In this document: positions 57,830-64,000 of the stretch, one piece after another
Layout: every line of letters begins with the position of its first letter
Numbering within the stretch: the stretch's first letter is position 1
Assembly (NCBI RefSeq): GCF_030272615.1
Contig: NC_081415.1
Location: forward strand, 375,301,392-375,365,391
Direction: 5' to 3'
DNA from: Cryptomeria japonica
Taxonomy: Eukaryota > Streptophyta > Pinopsida > Cupressales > Cupressaceae
DNA: 64,000 nucleotides
Made by a program: the position numbers and the translations under genes
The notes under the pieces: generated by a model
The model's database searches: none
Told to the model about the DNA's origin: nothing
What the model saw: only the letters and a program-made list of their open reading frames with translations

Positions 57830-58973
57830 CGTGGTCCATAATTGTGATGCTACTACCCGTTTCAAGCTTTTCCATCTGTGATCAGTTCAGTTGTACACCT
57901 GGAGCTAAATGTATCAGTGAGGGGTCTTTAGTACCTCTGGTTAAGCTGCTGGATTAATAGATAAGAGACCGATTTTAGAAGTTTTCACTGCTGCGAATAG
58001 GTAAAGTGAACTTTTTTGGCTGCTGCCAAGTACGCATGTCTAACCGTGGGTTTGACCTTCTGCTAAAACCTGGAATTAAACCAAGCCTTGCTAAACTGTT
58101 CACACACTTAGAGGCAATAGACTTGATAGAGTTCATTTATTCAGGTAACTATAGACTTCTTCCATGTTGTAAAAGCCCTTCAAATTCCAAACCATCAACT
58201 ATGCCAGTTCCTGGAATACTACATGCAAATGCCATATTAATATCTGCTTATTTCACAAATGTGAAAATTTCATCTTTGAATTGCATGGTGACCATATTTC
58301 CATTGTTGAACAACTGTTTGGTTTGGCTGTTACGAGTGATGCACTTAGAATGTTAAATTTGTTTTTTCAAATACAAATCACATGGCTAAATACTTCTGCC
58401 ATGAGGAGAAGTTTTTGAGATGTGGAAACATCGACTGTCAAATACAGATTAATGTTCTTCTCCATGAGCTATAGAAATTAGAAACCCTCTTTCTAGGGAA
58501 GGAGTAACCCTTTCTAGTCTACCATTCCAATCTTCCTCCACTAAGAGTCTTCTATGCTTCACTAAATCATGCACCATCTCCATCAACTTAAGGGTAGCAT
58601 GAAATGCAATTTATTTTGATCCTAGTTATTTGGCCCTATTCCCTTTCTATGCAAACAACAGATTTAGTCACATTCAGATACATAAAAATGCAACAGCCTA
58701 ATAGTCTCCAACACATGCTCTACTTGTGACCAGAATGTCCGTATGTAAAGCATGAATATTTCTAAAATGGATATCTTGGTGCCTTAGTCTGCCTTTCTTT
58801 TGTTCTTTTTGTTTATATTTAAGTTGGATGTTATATTTCATTTAAGTCAATCAAGTTTTGATATTTGTTCAACCATTATAATGCATTGAACTTCTACCAG
58901 CAAGGGTTAGATATGATAAGGATTTGTTGAATTGGATTGTCATCTTTACTTTTCATCTAACTTGATGTGATAG
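57830..58973 (+). other. Possible 5'-UTR exon and intron of the GRWD1-like gene
   Basis: A GAATAG|GTAAAG donor at 58000/58001 and a GATGTGATAG acceptor ending at 58973 would join a leader exon to sequence 20 bases before the ATG. The open frame 58006-58356 has no recognisable domain and would lie in this intron. Suggestive only. Confidence 0.35.
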
Positions 58974-58993
58974 GAATACATCTGGTTTATGTT

Positions 58994-60860
58994 ATGGCTC
59001 GCAACATAAAGAAGAAGAGGGTTCCTAAGAAAAAAAAGGTAATCTATCCATTATGTAATTTCAACATTTCACTGATCATGGGTTTATATTTTTGCATGAA
59101 TTTTGAAGTTTTTGTGCCTTTTCTTGCAGAATATTAAGAAAGAGGACGGTGCCTCAAAATCTGTAGAACAATCTGCCAAGGTACATTTGTAATTTTGCTT
59201 GATAAAAATTTGTCAATTGTAATTCCTTTTGTAAGTTACATACTATATACATGGTTGCATGGCGAACTGTGTTTACTTCTGTAGATTGATTCTAGAACAG
59301 ATAGGATGCTTTAGTTTCTAGTTTCATACTTAACTTTTCTTTTTCTGGGTAATTGTAATTTTATAGAGATTCTTTGCTGCCTTTAATCAGGTCTGGCAGC
59401 CAGGAGTTGACAAACTTGAAGAAGGAGAGGAACTTACATTTGATAAATCTGCTTATGATTGCATGCATGCATTTGATATTGGATGGCCTTGTTTAAGGTA
59501 ATAAATTTTTATGGTTACCTATGGAGTTTTGGGTGCATTTGATAAACAGGAAATGATGTTAAATTAGTGAAGGAACTATATGTATATATATCAGTTGCTA
59601 AAATTATGTGGTCGGAACAGTTTTGATATAATACGCGATACACTGGGATTGGTGCGCACTGAATTCCCTCATACATTCTACTGTGTGGCTGGAACTCAGG
59701 TATATGATTTGCCATATTTTTTAGTGTGCGCCTCCCTTTGACAGATCACTTTGTTGACATTTCAAAAAAATAAGTGATGGTAGTGGAAAATAGGAATTAA
59801 TTTGCTAGCATGTGGCTGCATCTACATTTACATTTGCCCTTTTCCTTTAAATTGCATCCTGGATCTGTCTCCATACATAAATAGTTCATTTACTAATTTT
59901 TATCTTATTCAGAATCTCTTTTGCAAGATCAGAAAGGGTTGTTGAAAAAGATCAGAAATTCATAGTCTTTAATTACTCTTATATACATTTAAATCATTTC
60001 TATATACAGCTAAACTTAATTAATTTTAACCTCAGAAATGTCCTAAAATATGGTCAATCTGGCAAGTTAGTTTAAAATGGGTTTTGAATAAGTAGGCTAG
60101 TGTTGATATTGTTTAAATACAAACTGCAAACGCTTCTGTATGCTTTTGTGTTCTGCTTTCTTTTCATGGGCTGAGCAACATTTTCAATTTCTTAATTTAT
60201 GATGTTCAAACTTCAGGCAGATCTTGCAGTGAATAATGCGATTGGAATATTTAGGTTGTCAAATGTCAGTGGTAAGAATCGAAATCTGCATAAATGCATG
60301 GATGACAATGAAAGTGAGAGTGATAGTAGCAGTGATGAAGAAGATGGCAGTGATGATGATTTAGGCGTGGAGTCCAAGATGCCCACCTTACAGGTATACT
60401 GCCATGATCTATTCGATATGCTTAAAATTGTACAAGGCTAGAAATTTTAGGGTCTACAGATTTTGTCACATCCTATTCCTTGCATCCTATAAGCTGATAT
60501 GGGACTTCATTTTCTGTTATTGTGGGATGTTCTACTTTGTACTTGCTGATATGTTATATATATATTTGGCCACAATTATATAATTTCTTTCTTTATCAAG
60601 GTAAATGCATGCTCATTGCATCATATTCTAGGGCTTTTCTTTGCTGTAGATGGCTGGTTTTGGTTCTTAAACGTTTTTGATGTCTTATGGAAGCATTCCT
60701 GGTTGAGCTATATGTATACGTATATATCTATATTTATATATCATTTACAATTTTATGTCAGGTGCGCAAGGTTGCTCATCAAGGCTGTGTAAATCGTATA
60801 CGTTCAATGGAACAGCAGCCACATATTGTTGCAACATGGTCTGACAATGGCTATGTACAG
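58994..60860 (+). CDS. GRWD1: GRWD1/Rrb1-type WD-repeat protein, N-terminal exons (gene continues beyond what is visible)
   Basis: Six coding exons with GT-AG borders and compatible phases: 58994-59038, 59130-59180, 59391-59497, 59621-59699, 60217-60393, 60762-60860. The product starts MARNIKKKRVPKKKK (basic, probably nucleolar), then VWQPGVDKLEEGEELTFD, the CAF1C/H4-binding-like segment AYDCMHAFDIGWPCLSFDII, TEFPHTFYCVAGTQ, an acidic stretch (SESDSSSDEEDGSDDD), and the first WD-repeat approach VAHQGCVNRIRSM, IVATWSDNGYVQ. Family members are histone-binding and ribosome-assembly chaperones (yeast Rrb1 binds RPL3). The next expected exon after VQ (VWD...) was not found in the remaining 3.1 kb, so the intron is long, as is common in conifers, or the copy is truncated. 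No stop or frameshift is seen in the six exons. Confidence 0.9.
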
Positions 60861-62369
60861 GTAAAGCTGCCATCTCCTGCCTTTGTTTCAAATTTGAAAG
60901 AAACCAGGAAAATCTGCTGAGTTGGAAAATTGTGTTCTTTATAAAGGTTTTAAACAAAAGAGCATATAACATATTATTTTAAAGTTTAAACAGCAATAGA
61001 TAGGAAAGTCAAATAAACTTTTTGATGTGTAGGACTATTGAATTTAAAGGCAACATAATCAGGGAAAATAAAAAGCCCTAATTTGGTAAATCGGAAAGAA
61101 TAATTAGGTGTTTTGAATAAATTCATGTGCTCATACAGACAAATTTATAGAATTTTTTTTTGAGTTTGCAGTTGAATTTGGTGGATTTCATTTTTTTTTG
61201 GATGAAATGCTGCAAATTCTCTCACTTAGGTTTTAGCAACCTTTGTATGCATAGTTATATTTTGTTAAGAACTTCAGTCTTACTGATAATGTTTTCAATT
61301 CCTCATGTCTGTCTGCAAATCCACATTGTATTTTTTTGGTGGGGTTCACTTAAAGGAACTATATTTTTGAAAAACGGTAATACTTGCCACCATTGCATGA
61401 GTGGCTATCAATGAACTAATTAGGGTCTACACCAGTCATCTAGAGCGACTCATAATAGACAGGTTGAACCAGAGGGCTATTAAATAGGGACATAAATGGA
61501 TGAATATAAAGAACCTACTGATTTTTTTTTTCGTGGGACTTTTTTTTGATAAATATCCCCCATCTTCTCAGACATTAGAGGCTCCTCCAAACACAAGCTG
61601 TACTGTGAATTGCAGTTTGGGGTATCTTTTTTGGGATTAGATATTCACATAATCATATATCAGCAATCTGTAACTCATTTTGACGGGCAATAGCATGAGT
61701 CCATAGAACTGAGTTTTTTTTCCTTTATAATCTTTATGCTTTTGAGGATGCTTACTGGCCTTGATTTCTTTCGAGTGATTATCATAACACCATTGATTAC
61801 CTTTTAGGAGGTCTTCAGAAGTATGATCCTCATTATGCAAAGTTGACAGAGAGGCCATTAATTATGTCAGCAGCAGGAGTTTGAACAAGCGATTTTTGAG
61901 AATGTGGAAGACGGAAAGCTTTCCATATGCTGCCTTGTTTTGTCATGACAGTGGGTTGAGATAATTACTAGCACTTGAAGCCATAGGAGGTGCAAGGGAT
62001 ATGCCGATGGGACAGTGAGAGGAAAACATAAATGAATTTACTTAAAGAGACAATAGATTCTTGGTGAGACTTGACAACCTAAACAATAATGTTGGACTTG
62101 TTGCGTCATTATCTATTCATGCATTTCTGCCTAGTTATTACAGCTCTTTACAAAGTCTCTCCAATATATTAGAATGCAAAGTTAAGCAAGTGTCACCGGG
62201 AAGGAAAAAGTAAAAATAAGTTTCAGTGTACTAACAAGAGTTGGTGTCCCACAACCATATTGATGCAGGAGCATCCTGTAATGCCAAATCCCATAACCGT
62301 TGCCAGCATGCTATGTGCATGTGCCAATTGGTAATTTTAAAACAAAGTATGCACATCTGTCAGAGGAAA
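60861..62369. other. Probable intron sequence, no exon found
   Basis: No WD-repeat coding text was seen on the plus strand. A T-rich tract followed by TTTGCAG at 61166-61172 looks like an acceptor, but the sequence after it is not coding for this family. Short frames only. Confidence 0.5.
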
Positions 62370-62860
62370 AAGGTGTAGATTCTTGAAACACATGCAAATA
62401 CAGTAAGACTGCTAGAAAACATAAAGATTACACACACAAAAAAAAAGTCTTCATTGAAATTCAATAACTGATTACATCTTCCAAGCCATGTTTCAAGCAT
62501 TACAATTTACAGTCTTTTATAGAGGGTGCAGCCTCTTAGAACCATTCATAACATCAACACGCATTACAAAGTGGAGAGGAATCTAACTATAGTTCCAAAG
62601 AAAGCTGCAAACTAAATTAGGGTAACGACTAATTTATGCATGTTCATAGGCATGCTTTATTTGGCTACATTAAAGTAAAACTAAACCTACTGTTTGACTA
62701 AATATAAAATTGGTTGTCAAAGAAAGCATGGCGGTGGATCTCCCAGTAAGCAAGCATGGCGGTGGAACCAAGAGTTCAGTAAAGTAAACTAACAATCAAA
62801 CTATGCAATGTAATCCGGTAACAGTGCATGGCGGTGAGGCTCATGCATCACATCACGACA
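62370..62860 (-). repeat. Probable 3' LTR of the Gag-only retroelement (left edge uncertain)
   Basis: On the minus strand TGTCGTGATGTGATGC starts right after the purine tract at 62861-62875 (ACATCAAGGGGGAG). The phrase CACCGCCATGC occurs three times in the first 160 bases. The LTR end is not fixed because the partner LTR is outside the window. Confidence 0.55.
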
Positions 62861-62991
62861 CTCCCCCTTGATGTTGAGACTCACAATTTGATCTCAAACC
62901 TCTGAAAAACTGGATCTTTGCAACTTGATGTGATCTTGTTGTACAAGATAACTCAATGTACATGGCAAAATCCAAACCTTTGCAATGCCAA

Positions 62992-64000
62992 TCATAGCAA
63001 GTTGTCATCAACTACTTGACTCGAACATCCAAATAGTGTCTGATCACTTCTTCTATTCACATGCGAACATTTAGGCTTATACAACCTTCTAAACATATTT
63101 GTTAACTTTTGCCAACAGGATCCATCGATCCAACCATAATCAATTTGCATACCTTTCATAGATTGTCCACTCATCTCTCTATTCCAACATGACTTTTCAC
63201 AATGATTTTTCAACCCACAAATTGAACAAGGGTGAAGATCCCAACAATTCTCTGCTTTATGTCCTTCTTTGTGACAATGCGAACAAAGAATTCTTTCAGC
63301 TGATTTTCTTAAACTTGGAATACTCACAACATCAGATCTCTCTTTCTTACCATATCCGAGACCTTCATACTTTGGCCTCCTAACTGGCTGAATGGGCTCT
63401 TGAATTCCTTGCCCATGCTTTCCTAGTCTTCTTCCATTATATCCATCTTCTGCATCATCCTCAAACCAACATTATTGTCAAAACAACTTTTGTTTTTGAC
63501 ATCACAACATGCAGTTGCAAAATTTGAAGATTCACACATATCCTTACCTTCAACTTCACCATCTTTTGGTACAACGGATTGCTCAAGGGAACAAAACAAA
63601 TCTTCTATGCCACGAGACAACACAAACTGATCTTTTTGATTTCAAAAGCTCATTTTCATTTTCTAGCAATTTTAACTTCTTTACCAAATCTTCATTTGCC
63701 TTCTTGACTTCATCAAACAACTTTAATTTTTCTTTTAATTCTTCATTTTCCTTTTTAATTGTCTCCAATTCTTTTTGAAGAATATCATTGTCACATGAAC
63801 TCTCATAGACATCTTTTCTCAACTCCCTTATAGTTTCTATCAATTCTGAATTAGCCTTTTTCAGTTTCACCAATTCCTCTTTTAGACAATCTTTTTCACA
63901 TATTAAACTTGCATTTTCTTTCTTTACATTTTTACCAATCTTTCCCATTGAGACAAATAATTTAAATTCACCTTTTTCAATTGATTTCAGTACAGTGATT
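62992..64000 (-). pseudogene. Retroelement Gag with coiled coil and two CCHC zinc knuckles
   Basis: Read on the minus strand from the window edge. A strongly predicted coiled coil (KKENEELKEKLKLFDEVKKA, 63948-63610) is followed, after a frame change, by FCSLEQSVVPKDGEVEGK (63600-63423). Then come two zinc knuckles with spacing C-x2-C-x4-H-x4-C (CSHCHKEGHKAENC and CSICGLKNHCEKSC) in 63327-62992. The knuckles bind RNA during packaging. Copia-type Gag proteins of plants often have this order. No protease or polymerase follows before the polypurine tract, so this is a Gag-only element. It continues upstream past the window end. Confidence 0.7.

Noticed and set aside
58006-58356. 116-residue open frame upstream of the GRWD1-like gene
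   Set aside because: No recognisable domain and no splice context supporting it as a coding exon; more likely intron or leader sequence.

Overview
This window looks like conifer (gymnosperm) nuclear DNA. It is AT-rich, contains one split plant gene, and is otherwise packed with decayed and nested plant transposable elements. One of these is a Penelope-like retroelement with a GIY-YIG endonuclease, a class reported in plants mainly from conifers. No bacterial operon, CRISPR array, rRNA or convincing tRNA gene was seen. Species cannot be named from the sequence.

Layout. (1) 1-2092: 3' part of a Ty1/copia element (RT-RNase H, one nonsense codon, polypurine tract, 3' LTR). (2) 2094-5716: about 24 copies of a 147-bp satellite whose monomer is a fold-back. 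(3) 5968-6545: a dispersed repeat holding a tRNA-derived SINE with a perfect 18-bp target duplication. Next is a segment (6546-6900) similar to the DNA upstream of the gene at 59 kb, then about 3 kb without genes. (4) 10700-14284: decayed minus-strand Q/E-rich reading frames of unknown type. (5) 14285-20285: a second copy of the dispersed repeat, split by a Penelope-like element (14464-16527) and by a 3.5-kb Mutator-like fold-back element (16625-20160). (6) 21930-56365: one minus-strand LINE cut into three pieces. A 26.6-kb Athila-like Ty3/gypsy element (E1, 22600-49178, minus) interrupts it once, and a second LTR element (E3, 50617-55526, minus) interrupts it inside the RT active-site region. 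E1 is itself interrupted just behind its primer binding site by a 15.5-kb non-autonomous gypsy-type element (E2, 32345-47875, plus). E2 carries a solo LTR (33878-35614), which carries a SINE (34239-34534), and an antisense plant-mobile-domain gene split by a hAT-type MITE (43145-43998). Every one of these junctions has a target-site duplication readable in the sequence. (7) 57311-60860: the 5' half of a GRWD1/Rrb1-type WD-repeat gene with six coding exons. The remaining exons are not in the window. (8) 62370-64000: a minus-strand retroelement with coiled-coil and double zinc-knuckle Gag, lying where the gene's next intron would be.

How the parts relate. The only plausible host gene is the GRWD1-like gene, a predicted ribosome-assembly and histone-binding chaperone. 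The rest is a layered record of insertions, and the nesting gives a relative order: LINE, then E1, then E2, then the solo LTR, then the SINE. E2 and E3 share polypurine-tract, leader and short-motif repeats, so they belong to one broad family that lacks its own polymerase here. The most unusual items are the 147-bp fold-back satellite, the plant Penelope element, the antisense captured PMD gene, the 21-22-bp spaced-motif arrays in E2 and E3, and two SINEs with different tRNA heads but one shared tail. All boundaries were read by eye, and no similarity search was run.
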